From: CAG-411 sp963643465
GTDB taxonomy: Bacteria; Bacillota; Clostridia; Lachnospirales; Lachnospiraceae
NCBI GenBank assembly: GCA_963643465.1
Contig: CAVIJT010000003.1
Coordinates: 1-64,000, forward strand
Reading direction: 5' to 3'
Length of the DNA stretch: 64,000 nt
Below, piece after piece: positions 45,005 to 53,241 of this stretch. Position 1 is the stretch's first letter; the number at the start of each line of letters is the position of its first letter. The position numbers and the translations under genes are program-made. The notes below the pieces were generated by a model. It saw nothing but the letters and a program-made list of their open reading frames with translations. It was not told where the DNA came from and made no database searches.

Positions 45005-45856
45005 ATGGCAGGAATGTTATATTTGTGTGCTACCCCTATTGGAAATTTGGAAGACATTACGTTCCGAGTGGTTCAGACTTTAAAGAGCGTGGATTTAATT
45101 GCTGCGGAAGATACGAGAAATAGTATAAAATTGTTGAATCATTTTGAAATTAAAGTGCCAATGACCAGTTATCATGAGTTTAATAAAGTAGAAAAGGCAA
45201 AAGTGTTGGTGAAAAAAATGCAGGAGGGAACCAATATTGCTCTTATAACAGATGCAGGAACTCCTGGTATCTCAGATCCCGGCGAGGAGCTTGTGAGGCA
45301 GGCATATGAAGCCGGAATTCGTGTAACTTCTTTGCCGGGGGCAGCAGCGTGTATTACTGCACTTACTTTGTCTGGATTGCCAACCAGAAGATTTTCTTTC
45401 GAGGCCTTTTTGCCAACGGACAAAAAAGAGCGTGCTATGGTACTGGATGAGATGGAGAGAGAGACAAGAACTATTATTATGTACGAAGCACCTCACCGAT
45501 TAAAGAAAACTTTGGCAGAACTTTTAAAGAAACTTGGAGATCGGAAAATTACGTTATGCAAGGAGCTTACCAAAAAGCATGAAAACGCTTTTTTAACTAC
45601 CATTGCTCAAGCGGTAGAGTATTATGAGAGTAATGAACCAAGAGGGGAATACGTGCTGGTTATTGAAGGAAAAAAGCAAGAGGATATTATAAAGGAACAA
45701 CAGCAGCAATGGGAAGAGATTTCTATTGAAGCTCATATGGACCTATATTTGGGGCAGGATATGTCAAAAAAGGATGCTATGAAAGCAGTAGCCAAAGACC
45801 GAGGAATATCAAAGCGAGATGTGTATCAGTATTTGTTATCAAAAGAATCAGAGTAA
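45005..45856 (+). CDS. rsmI: 16S rRNA (cytidine1402-2'-O)-methyltransferase RsmI
   Basis: Tetrapyrrole-methylase-fold enzyme that, with RsmH, modifies C1402 of 16S rRNA. The 283-residue protein has LYLCATPIGNLEDITFR, AAEDTRNS, TDAGTPGISDPGEELV and MYEAPHRLKKT. The ATG at 45005 (MAGMLYLC) fits the family and has AAAGGATGAGG upstream; the frame is open to 44933, overlapping the previous gene. It ends at a strong terminator. Confidence 0.94.
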   Translation: MAGMLYLCATPIGNLEDITFRVVQTLKSVDLIAAEDTRNSIKLLNHFEIKVPMTSYHEFNKVEKAKVLVKKMQEGTNIALITDAGTPGISDPGEELVRQAYEAGIRVTSLPGAAACITALTLSGLPTRRFSFEAFLPTDKKERAMVLDEMERETRTIIMYEAPHRLKKTLAELLKKLGDRKITLCKELTKKHENAFLTTIAQAVEYYESNEPRGEYVLVIEGKKQEDIIKEQQQQWEEISIEAHMDLYLGQDMSKKDAMKAVAKDRGISKRDVYQYLLSKESE

Positions 45857-45861
45857 GAAAT

Positions 45862-45904
45862 AAAAGGGTTTTGTACTTGCTGTATTAAGTACAAAGCCCT
45901 TTTC
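45862..45904 (+). terminator. Terminator after rsmI
   Basis: AAAAGGGTTTTGTACTT pairs with AGTACAAAGCCCTTTT around a 10-base loop. Confidence 0.85.
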
Positions 45905-45921
45905 TAAAGAATAGGAAATAG

Positions 45922-45951
45922 TTGACAAATATAAAGCCAAAGAGATACAAT
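45922..45951 (+). promoter_or_regulatory. Promoter of the chemoreceptor gene
   Basis: TTGACA (45922-45927), 18 bp, TACAAT (45946-45951): a housekeeping-type promoter. I see no sigma-28 flagellar-type promoter. Confidence 0.65.
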
Positions 45952-46079
45952 AATAGTAACATTTGGAAAAAATTTACTGCTATGTAAGGTAAAGTCCAAC
46001 AGAGCGGAACATGTGGAGAAAAGGGGGTATATTTTCTTTAGGGAAAGTTATAGGGAAAATAAAAAAAGGGGGATTTTTT

Positions 46080-47771
46080 ATGAAAAAGCAGAACGTGGTT
46101 ACTAAGGGAAAAAGTCAGTCAGAACAATTGAGGCAGATGTCTAGGGCTACATACCGTTCTATTATTATCGGAATTGTATTGTTGGTTTTCTATTCTGTAG
46201 TAAATATCTGGTTGTCTTCGGTGAATGCAGAACAGTTGGAAAGTACGATGTTTTTAAATCAATATCGTCTTGGTTCTAAAACTTTAACTTCAGAAGTGCA
46301 GTCATATGCAGTCACAGGTAAGCAGGAATATTATGATAAGTATATGAAAGAGTTAAACGAAGACAAGAATCGTGATAAAGCCATTGAAGGATTAAAAAAG
46401 AACGATATTACGGATGAAGAATGGGAAGAATTGAATCATATTGCGGAGTTGTCCAATGGGCTTGTTCCTTTGGAAGAAGCGGCAATAGAGGCTGTGCAGG
46501 CAGGCGATTCAGCCCAAGCTATGGAATTAGTTTTTGGTGATTCCTATGAAGAGATTTTAATAGAAATTAGTGATACAACGGATAGTTGTATTAATAATAT
46601 TCAAAATCGTATCAGTAAGAAGCAAAATATGCTTAACGCTATTATGTTAGTAGCACAGTTAGTATTTGTTATTTCTTTTGTTTACATTATTATAACAATT
46701 AAACGCACCATATCATTTGTGTATAAGGAATTGTTACATCCAATTGTAAAAGTGTCTGAGCAGATGAAAATGATTGCCAATGGTAATTTAGGTGAGACAT
46801 TGGATATAGAAGTAGATGAAAGTGAAGTTGGTCAGATGGCAGAGTCTATTGCTTTTATGAAACAGAATTTCACTAATATGATTACAGAGATTTCTTACAT
46901 TCTTGGAGAGATGGGACAAGGAAATTATAAAATTGAAGTAACACAGGAATATGTAGGAGAATTCGTAAAGATTAAAGAATCGTTGCTCAAGATTATAGAC
47001 GATACCAAGGATATGCTATGTACGATTCGACAGACTGCCCAAGAACTTGATGGAGGTTCCGAGCAGCTTGCAAAGGCTTCTATGGATTTGGCAGAAGGAA
47101 GTACAATACAGGCTACAAAAGTATCACAAGTAGCAGAAATGATTAATCAGATGACTACTAATATGGAAAATATGGTTGTAGAAGCACAGGAAACTGTAAA
47201 GATTTCTTCCAGTGCAGGTGATACTGTATTAGAAAGCAACGCAAAAATGGAAGAATTACAAGTTGCCATTGCTGAAATCAATAAGTGTTCCGAAGAGATT
47301 CGTACAATTATTGAAGCAATTCAGGAAATTGCAGATCAGACTAATCTGTTATCTTTGAATGCAGCTATTGAAGCAGCAAGAGCTGGAGAGGCTGGAAAAG
47401 GTTTTGCAGTAGTAGCAGAACAGGTGAAAAATTTGGCAGAAGAGTCTGCAAGAGCAGCAGGTCAGACTACTGAATTGATTGAAACTACAGTTGAAGCAGT
47501 TGACAAAGGAATTGCCATTGCAGGTGATACGGCTGCCAATATGGAAATTGTAATAAAGGGAGCAAGGACTGCTACAGAAAAAATGATGCAAATGGCAGAA
47601 GAGCTAAAAGCACAGGCAAGTGATATGGAACAGATTGATGAAGATATAAATGAGGTTGCTAAAGTGGTAGATAATAACTCTGCTACATCAGAAGAAACTG
47701 CTGCTGTTAGCGAAGAACAGGCAGCACAGGTTGAGACAATGGTACAGATGATGAATAAATTTCAAATTTAA
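46080..47771 (+). CDS. Methyl-accepting chemotaxis protein
   Basis: The 563-residue chemoreceptor has one membrane segment at about 27-46 and a second at about 183-206, enclosing a small helical ligand domain (about 50-180). A HAMP region follows, then the cytoplasmic signalling coil with the conserved hairpin tip (about 412-460: IADQTNLLSLNAAIEAARAG, GKGFAVVAEQVKNLAEES). There is no C-terminal CheR-binding pentapeptide. The start at 46080 has AGGGGG seven bases upstream. Ligand unknown; no other chemotaxis gene is in the window. Confidence 0.93.
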   Translation: MKKQNVVTKGKSQSEQLRQMSRATYRSIIIGIVLLVFYSVVNIWLSSVNAEQLESTMFLNQYRLGSKTLTSEVQSYAVTGKQEYYDKYMKELNEDKNRDKAIEGLKKNDITDEEWEELNHIAELSNGLVPLEEAAIEAVQAGDSAQAMELVFGDSYEEILIEISDTTDSCINNIQNRISKKQNMLNAIMLVAQLVFVISFVYIIITIKRTISFVYKELLHPIVKVSEQMKMIANGNLGETLDIEVDESEVGQMAESIAFMKQNFTNMITEISYILGEMGQGNYKIEVTQEYVGEFVKIKESLLKIIDDTKDMLCTIRQTAQELDGGSEQLAKASMDLAEGSTIQATKVSQVAEMINQMTTNMENMVVEAQETVKISSSAGDTVLESNAKMEELQVAIAEINKCSEEIRTIIEAIQEIADQTNLLSLNAAIEAARAGEAGKGFAVVAEQVKNLAEESARAAGQTTELIETTVEAVDKGIAIAGDTAANMEIVIKGARTATEKMMQMAEELKAQASDMEQIDEDINEVAKVVDNNSATSEETAAVSEEQAAQVETMVQMMNKFQI

Positions 47772-47819
47772 TAAAGCATCTTTGGTTAGTATAAAGGAAA
47801 CTAAAAAGTTAAATTTTTT

Positions 47820-47849
47820 GCAAGGCAGTTTTGGCTGCCTTGCTTTTTT
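47820..47849. terminator. Terminator between the chemoreceptor and bioY
   Basis: GCAAGGCAG (47820-47828) pairs with CTGCCTTGC (47835-47843), followed by TTTTTT. The genes are convergent. Confidence 0.88.
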
Positions 47850-47870
47850 ATAGTAAAAAATGTTTTGTGA

Positions 47871-48413
47871 TTAGAAAATAATACGCCGAAAAGCTGGAAC
47901 AATTTGAGCAGCTATGATTGCTTTCACTACGTCCAAAAAGATAAAAGGAACGAATCCAATCATAAAAGCAGAGAGAAAACTGGAATGATTTGCAATCATA
48001 AGCCAAACAGTACCAATTAGATTAACTATAATAACGGAAATTAGTGATGCGATAGTATAACGAATACGATTGTATTTCTTGCCTCGAATCAATGGTAAAA
48101 GAATTGCTACAATTAGAAAGGCAAAATTGTAACCGCCCCAAGGACTCATAAGATAGCCCATTCCAGCTTGTCCACCAACGAACACAGGAAGACCAACCAT
48201 ACCTAAAAGCATCCAGATAAGAGTAATGCAAAATGCCTGGCTACAGGAAAAAATTAATGTTATTAGAGTAGATATAAAATTTAAAAATGCAATATGGGAG
48301 CCATTAGGCAGTGGAATGCTAATATAGGCAGATACACATAGAATTGCTGCAAACATAGCCATTTTTACAGTAGATTTCGTTGAAAATAGTTGTTCATTTG
48401 TGGTGCTGTTCAT
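47871..48413 (-). CDS. bioY: Biotin transporter substrate-binding subunit BioY
   Basis: The 180-residue protein has about six membrane segments. It is the S component of an ECF-type biotin transporter. PLPNGSHIAFLN, GMVGLPVFVGGQAGMGYLMSPWGGYNFAF and FVPFIFLDVVKAIIAA are family landmarks. The ATG at 48413 has AAAGGAT upstream; the frame is open to 48446. No ECF ATPase or T component is nearby, so it probably uses a shared EcfAA'T module. A BirA-type operator overlaps its promoter. Confidence 0.93.
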   Translation of the reverse strand: MNSTTNEQLFSTKSTVKMAMFAAILCVSAYISIPLPNGSHIAFLNFISTLITLIFSCSQAFCITLIWMLLGMVGLPVFVGGQAGMGYLMSPWGGYNFAFLIVAILLPLIRGKKYNRIRYTIASLISVIIVNLIGTVWLMIANHSSFLSAFMIGFVPFIFLDVVKAIIAAQIVPAFRRIIF

Positions 48414-48457
48414 TATTCTATATCCTTTCTTCGGGATTTCCTTCATTATTTACATGA

Positions 48458-48511
48458 AGTATACAGGAGGAATGGATAATTGTCAACTGTAAAAAATAGA
48501 AGGTTTACAAT
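48458..48511 (-). promoter_or_regulatory. bioY promoter with BirA operator
   Basis: On the minus strand TTGACA (48481-48486) is 17 bp from TATACT (48458-48463). Overlapping the -35 is the palindrome ATTGTCAAC (48479-48487), 15 bp, GTTTACAAT (48503-48511), which matches the two-half-site layout of Firmicute BirA operators. Biotin-bound BirA should repress bioY here. Confidence 0.75.
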
Positions 48512-48591
48512 TTGGATTGAAAAAATATTAAAAATTTTTTTGGTTGTTCACAATGTTCTCATACTTTTTTGGTATGCTAAGAAAAAAAGAG

Positions 48592-48782
48592 TAACTATTC
48601 AGAACCCTATATAATGGGACAATTAGATACGTTATGCTGGCATATAAGTAGCTGATTGTCCCATTATATAGGTACTCGAATAGAGTTGCCTTCCCATATA
48701 TGAGCAGTCTTAGTGCGTAGCACGGAACTGGAGTCCGTAAGGACGACGAGTGCGAATATGTGGGGAGGGTTCTGAATAGTTA
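48592..48782. repeat. 191-bp TIR element with nested hairpins (MITE-like)
   Basis: The ends are perfect 17-bp inverted repeats: TAACTATTCAGAACCCT (48592-48608) and its complement (48766-48782). Inside, CCTATATAATGGGACAAT (48606-48623) has a perfect 18-bp complement at 48655-48672. A second arm pairs CCTTCCCATAT with ATATGTGGGGAGG around GTCCGTAAGGAC and related small stems. It has no ORF. Shorter relatives lie at 25479 and 10727. It could be a non-autonomous mobile element or a structured RNA. Confidence 0.8.
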
Positions 48783-48875
48783 AGGTAACGATAAAGTAAA
48801 AGGATTGTGAAATGCTGAAAATCCTTGCGATTTGAGCAACAGAAACTTTGTAATCAATATGGAAAGTAGGGTGAC

Positions 48876-51224
48876 ATGTCTATGAATATGAATAAGAAAA
48901 TAATTGCAGCCATTGGATTGACTGGCGTTATGTTACCATTTTGTATGGGATGTGGAGAAAAGACCACTGCAACTATTAATTTATCACAGGATAAGATTAC
49001 TATAGATGGAACTGGAGCGACCAGTGATGGAAATATAGTAACGATTACCGCCGGAGGAAATTATAAGATTAGTGGTACTCTTTCAGAAGGTCAGATTAAG
49101 GTAGACACAGAGAATGAGAGCGATAAGGTAGAGCTTATATTGGATGGAGTGAACCTTACTAATACGGCGGAAAGTGCCATTTATGAGAAGCAAGCTGGGC
49201 AAGTTACTATTACTTTGGCAAAGGGAAGCGAGAACACTGTCAGCAGTGGTGAGGAAAGTATGTATGAAGAGGCACTTGAAGCGGCAAAGGCAAGTGCATC
49301 TAATACAGAGGATGCTACGGCTGCAACAACCGAGACAACACAGCAGGTTGCTACCACAACTAAGGCGGCTATTTATGTAAAAAATGCTTTGACATTGTCT
49401 GGAGAAGGAAGTTTAGAAGTAAATGGTTATATGAACAATGGAATTCAGGCAAAAGAGGATTTAAAGATTAAGTCTGGAACGATTACCGTAACAGCATCTA
49501 ACGATGGTATTAAAGGCGGAGCAGATGTGACAATTGCAAATGGAACCATAACTACGACAACAGTGGGAGATGGTATTTCTGCTGGAGAGAATCTGACGGT
49601 TGCAGATGGTACATTTTGTATAAAAACTGGAGAAGGCGCTGGTGAAGTAAAGAGCATGGGTGGTGCTATGCCAGCCAATATGACAGAGAAAAAGAATGGG
49701 GATGCTGCTTCTGATACAGAGCAAAGTACAGAAGAGAAGAAAGAAAGTACAGACGAAACGACAGGCAAAACCGCGGAGACAGATACGGGTAAAGCTACAG
49801 AGGAAAATACGGAAGAGAAGAAAGAAAGCACAGACGAAACAACAGACAAAACCGCGGAAACAGATACAGAAAAGAGTGGGGACGGCGCCACAGATACGAA
49901 AGAAACAGAGAAACAGGCGCAGAATAGAAGGAACCCAGGACAAATGGCAGAGTTTTTCCAACAAGACAGCAGTCAAGAATCCACATCGGGAGATAGTCAA
50001 AAAGGATTAAAGTGTGAGTTGACATTGACACTGGACGGAGGAACATTTACCTTTGACACGGCAGATGATGCCATTCACAGTAATGATGGAATGATTATTA
50101 ATGACGGAAAAATTGAGATTGCAACAGGAGACGATGGCATTCACGCAGAAAATGCTCTTACAATCAATGATGGAAGTATCAATATCACACAATCTTATGA
50201 AGGAATAGAAGCAACAGAACTTGTTATCAACGATGGAGATATCGATGTGGTTGCAAGTGATGATGGACTAAATGCTGGTGGCGGAAGTTCTGATTTTGGA
50301 ATGGGTGCATTTTTTGGAGGAAGAGGAAATGCAGATTCAAATACTGCAACGGAGGAAACAGCTGTATCTAAGACAACGGATTCTAAAACGACAGATACTG
50401 AAACAAAGGACTCTGAGACTACAGATACTGAAACAACAGAAGAGTCGGTAGACCCATCTATTACTATTAATGGTGGAGATCTTTATGTAAATGCTGGTGG
50501 TGATGGTATTGATTCTAATAAAGATATCACAATTACTGGTGGAAATGTATATGTAGATGGTTCTGCAAATGGTGGAAATAGTGCCATAGATATTGGAACC
50601 GAAAATAATGGAATTTGTCAGATTACAGGAGGAACAGTAGTGGCAGTTGGCTATTCTACTATGGCAGAAGCTATTGATACTTCTTCGACTCAGTATTCCT
50701 TTATGTATGTATTTGATAGTACAGTAAGCGAGGGAACAGAGATTACTATTGCAGATGCAGATGGTAAGGAGCTTGCAACAGTAACTACTGTAAAAGATTG
50801 TGATAGCATTATTTATAGTAGTAAGGAACTTTCCAAAGGAGAAACATACACAATAACAGCAGGAGAACAGTCTGGTGAGATTACTTTGGAAGAAAGTTAT
50901 ACTACAAATTCTACCTCAACAGGTATGTTTGGGGGACGTGGTGGTCATATGAAACCAAATGGTACAGGGGATGACACAACAGATGGCGAAACACAAGATG
51001 GAGAAATGCCGGAGATGCCAGACGGTGAAATGCCAAGTGGAGAAATGCCGGAGATGCCAGACGGAGAAGTGCCACAAATGCCAGATGGTGAGATGCCAAA
51101 TGGAGAAAGACCACAAATGCCAGATGGTGAGATGCCAAATGGAGAAAGACCACAAATGCCAAATGAAGAGGGTACAGATGGAAAAACATCTGAAAAAAAT
51201 ACGTCAGACAGTGAGAGTGCATAA
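48876..51224 (+). CDS. DUF4353-type carbohydrate-binding lipoprotein with repeats
   Basis: The 782-residue exported protein has a lipobox ending MGC (about residue 26). The body is a right-handed beta-helix type sequence with repeated NDGIKGGADVTI, GDGIDSNKDITI and DDGIHAENALTI units. I recognise it as the DUF4353 carbohydrate-binding family (like Cthe_2159). Acidic low-complexity inserts contain two near-identical EEKKESTDETT copies. The C-terminus (about 700-770) repeats GEMPxMPDGEMP. Likely a surface lipoprotein binding a polysaccharide; the ligand is unknown. Confidence 0.8.
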   Translation: MSMNMNKKIIAAIGLTGVMLPFCMGCGEKTTATINLSQDKITIDGTGATSDGNIVTITAGGNYKISGTLSEGQIKVDTENESDKVELILDGVNLTNTAESAIYEKQAGQVTITLAKGSENTVSSGEESMYEEALEAAKASASNTEDATAATTETTQQVATTTKAAIYVKNALTLSGEGSLEVNGYMNNGIQAKEDLKIKSGTITVTASNDGIKGGADVTIANGTITTTTVGDGISAGENLTVADGTFCIKTGEGAGEVKSMGGAMPANMTEKKNGDAASDTEQSTEEKKESTDETTGKTAETDTGKATEENTEEKKESTDETTDKTAETDTEKSGDGATDTKETEKQAQNRRNPGQMAEFFQQDSSQESTSGDSQKGLKCELTLTLDGGTFTFDTADDAIHSNDGMIINDGKIEIATGDDGIHAENALTINDGSINITQSYEGIEATELVINDGDIDVVASDDGLNAGGGSSDFGMGAFFGGRGNADSNTATEETAVSKTTDSKTTDTETKDSETTDTETTEESVDPSITINGGDLYVNAGGDGIDSNKDITITGGNVYVDGSANGGNSAIDIGTENNGICQITGGTVVAVGYSTMAEAIDTSSTQYSFMYVFDSTVSEGTEITIADADGKELATVTTVKDCDSIIYSSKELSKGETYTITAGEQSGEITLEESYTTNSTSTGMFGGRGGHMKPNGTGDDTTDGETQDGEMPEMPDGEMPSGEMPEMPDGEVPQMPDGEMPNGERPQMPDGEMPNGERPQMPNEEGTDGKTSEKNTSDSESA

Positions 51225-51244
51225 AAATAGATAGATTGTAAAAT

Positions 51245-51284
51245 AGCCAAATGGATAGCACTGGTTTATCCATTTGGCTGTTTT
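51245..51284 (+). terminator. Terminator after the DUF4353 gene
   Basis: AGCCAAATGGATA (51245-51257) and TATCCATTTGGCT (51267-51279) form a 13-bp stem followed by GTTTTT. Confidence 0.9.
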
Positions 51285-51292
51285 TATTTGTG

Positions 51293-51314
51293 CGAGTAGG
51301 AGTCAGTCTACTCG
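51293..51314. repeat. CGAGTAG hairpin
   Basis: CGAGTAG (51293-51299) and CTACTCG (51308-51314) pair perfectly; the reverse complement of the loop reads ACTGACTC, similar to the hairpin at 59108 and the core of 18416. There is no T-tract. It sits just past the DUF4353 terminator and downstream of convergent spmA. Confidence 0.6.
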
Positions 51315-51370
51315 ATTTCCAGTAGTGAGGAAATTTAACGTGCATAGAACCAATCTGCCAAGTGGGAAAA

Positions 51371-51979
51371 TTATGTTTTTCGTGATTTAGCTAATTTTCT
51401 TGCTATTATGGCAAAGAGAACTCCGGCAGCAGTGGAACAACAAGTAGCTACAATTGCAGGAGCTATAATGGAGGTAGGGTTGACTGAGCCATATTGACTA
51501 CGGTAGGCAATAATATTTACTGGTATTAACTGGAGAGAGGAAATGTTAATAATGAGAAATGTACACATATCTACAGATGCAATACCAGTGGAAACCCCTC
51601 CGTTTTTTTCTTTGTCGAAGGCAGCAAGTTCCTGCATTGCTTTGATTCCCATAGGAGTGGCAGCCCATCCAAGTCCCAGTATGTTTGCGATCATATTGGA
51701 TGCAATATATTGATTGGCAACATGATCCCTTGGAAGGTCGGGAAATAAAATCCGAAATAAAAATTGTAATTTTCGGGTAAGATAAGAAATTAGTCCCGAA
51801 TCTTTTGCAATTTCCATTAGTCCGGTCCAAAATGCCATGATACCAAGCATTGTGATACATAGGGAAACAGCCTCTTTGGCACCATCTATCAATGTGGTAT
51901 TTACTTCTGTGGCATCTCCGGAAATGACACCTACTGCGATACCGATTAAAATTAAAAATCCCCAAAGATAATTTAACAT
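51371..51979 (-). CDS. spmA: Spore maturation protein A (nucleoside-recognition domain)
   Basis: The 202-residue membrane protein has several hydrophobic segments and the SpmA pattern: SLCITMLGIMAFWTGLMEIAKDSGLI, NMIANILGLGWAATPMGIKAMQEL and SVDMCTFLIINISSLQLIPVNIIAYRS. In Bacillus SpmA and SpmB help dehydrate the spore core. Here no spmB follows on the same strand, although the two are usually adjacent. GGTGAT precedes the ATG. Confidence 0.88.
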   Translation of the reverse strand: MLNYLWGFLILIGIAVGVISGDATEVNTTLIDGAKEAVSLCITMLGIMAFWTGLMEIAKDSGLISYLTRKLQFLFRILFPDLPRDHVANQYIASNMIANILGLGWAATPMGIKAMQELAAFDKEKNGGVSTGIASVDMCTFLIINISSLQLIPVNIIAYRSQYGSVNPTSIIAPAIVATCCSTAAGVLFAIIARKLAKSRKT

Positions 51980-52481
51980 AAAACATCACCGACTTTTGGT
52001 TGTGTTATATTGTATGTGTGGGAATCTAAATTATGAAAAAAATGTATCAAATATTTAACAAAATCTGTAATTATTACAAATTTTTTAAGAAAAATCACTT
52101 TTTGTGAAGTTTAATAATAGGTCTTAGGCGCTACTCTTGCTTGGATTTTTTTAATCGAATGACTAAAAAGTAGTATATTTTTAGAAGAAAATTGTACAAA
52201 ATTTACAATAAAATAAGTAATTTTACAAAGAATCCATTTATTTACAACAAAATAACTTACCATAACAGGGCTAAATAAGCTGGATTTTAGTTAATTTTCC
52301 TTTTTTTGTTTTTTTTAGGTAAAAATTTCAAATTGATTAAAAAAATGCTATATATCACTAATTATTTAAGTTGCACAACTTTGCTTTTTGTGATATTGTA
52401 TAAGTACAAAGTCGCTACGGCGGAATAGAGTTTATACTTGGGTGTGGTTTTAGCCACAACACAAAGGAGAGACATTATAAG
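51980..52481 (+). promoter_or_regulatory. Long A+T-rich region and promoter of the abrB-like gene
   Basis: This 502-bp gap has no gene. A candidate promoter is TTGCAC (52371-52376), 17 bp, TATTGT (52394-52399). GGTTTTAGCC and the strong AAAGGAG follow in the leader. The upstream part contains many A- and T-tracts, of the kind AbrB-type regulators bind; autoregulation is possible but not shown. Confidence 0.45.
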
Positions 52482-52748
52482 ATGAAAACAACAGGTATTG
52501 TAAGAAAATTAGACGAGTTAGGACGTATTACACTTCCAATTGAATTAAGAAGAACACTTGGTGTTTCTGATAAGGATGCGTTGGAAATTTCTGTGGAAGA
52601 TGACAAGATTATCTTAAACAAATACGAGCCAGCTTGTATCTTCACTGGTGAGAAAGAAGATTTAGTTGAATTTTGTGGTAAGAAGATTTCGAAGAAGTCT
52701 ATTATTGAATTAGCTAAGAGTGCAGGTTTAACAGCAGCTGATTTATAA
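52482..52748 (+). CDS. AbrB/SpoVT-family transition-state regulator
   Basis: The 88-residue regulator has the N-terminal swapped-hairpin DNA-binding fold: MKTTGIVRKLDELGRITLPIELRRTLGVSDKDALEI. The C-terminal part contains CIFTGEKEDLVEFCGKKISKKSI, with two cysteines. It is very close to AbrB of clostridia. In the Bacillus order abrB follows rsmI; here it is 6.6 kb downstream. GGAGAG lies upstream. It is transcribed alone, followed by several RNA hairpins. Confidence 0.92.
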   Translation: MKTTGIVRKLDELGRITLPIELRRTLGVSDKDALEISVEDDKIILNKYEPACIFTGEKEDLVEFCGKKISKKSIIELAKSAGLTAADL

Positions 52749-52800
52749 TTAGACAGCATTTCTTGTGATAAGAGAGAGAAAGTAATCTCTTTCATGAGGT

Positions 52801-52854
52801 AGTACATTGATAATAAGTAATGGCATTTTAATGCCAAGACTTATTTTCTGTACT
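52801..52854 (+). other. Long imperfect hairpin downstream of the abrB-like gene
   Basis: Three paired blocks are arranged symmetrically: AGTACA with TGTACT, ATAAGT with ACTTAT, and TGGCA with TGCCA, over 54 bases. No T-tract follows, so it is not a classical terminator. It may be the 3' UTR of the regulator or part of an RNA ending at 52994. Confidence 0.5.
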
Positions 52855-52951
52855 ACATGCAACCAAGTGAAGGTTGTGATTTAGCCAATTTCCATTATAG
52901 ATACCATACTCCCATGGTATTTATAAATTTTTGTTATACTCCCTCTCATTT

Positions 52952-52994
52952 TGACAGGTAAGCACCTCCCCTCAGCTTGCCTGTCATTTTTTTT
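52952..52994 (+). terminator. Terminator with no assigned gene
   Basis: TGACAGG and AAGC pair with GCTT and CCTGTCA around a C-rich loop, followed by eight Ts. No ORF with a ribosome binding site lies between 52749 and here, so it ends either the abrB-like mRNA or a small RNA. Confidence 0.8.
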
Positions 52995-53053
52995 GTAAAA
53001 AAAATGATTTGTGAGAAGAGAAGAAAAGCCATAACAACAAAATAAAGAAAAGC

Positions 53054-53096
53054 AAGGTGTAAGGTCTTATTATTTAGTAAGACTTTGCACCTTTTT
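53054..53096 (+). terminator. Second terminator with no assigned gene
   Basis: AAGGTGTAAGGTCTTA (53054-53069) is complementary, with two mismatches, to TAAGACTTTGCACCTT (53078-53093), ending in TTTTT. It insulates the next promoter. Confidence 0.75.
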
Positions 53097-53159
53097 ATGT
53101 ACAAATAAACAGATTATTTCTATGAAGGTATTGTAAACAAAAAATAATTAAAAGAGGGG

Positions 53160-53186
53160 TTGACAAAGTATATATATATATATAAT
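53160..53186 (+). promoter_or_regulatory. Promoter with (TA)8 repeat in its spacer
   Basis: TTGACA (53160-53165) and TATAAT (53181-53186) are both perfect but only 15 bp apart. Eight TA units (53169-53184) fill most of the spacer and run into the -10. Gain of one unit would give the optimal 17 bp. It drives the four-gene cassette beginning at 53242. Confidence 0.7.
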
Positions 53187-53241
53187 GTATTGTGCCTTAT
53201 GTGCGACACAAAAATTTTTATTAAAGAGGAGAAGGATAGTA

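Noticed and set aside
49445..50000. Long ORFs on the minus strand within the DUF4353 lipoprotein gene
   Set aside because: They mirror the Glu/Thr/Lys-rich repeats of the real gene and have no start signals.
52851..52960. A 34-codon ORF beginning MQPSEGCDLANF after the abrB-like gene
   Set aside because: There is no ribosome binding site, the composition is unlike neighbouring genes, and the frame runs through hairpin arms.
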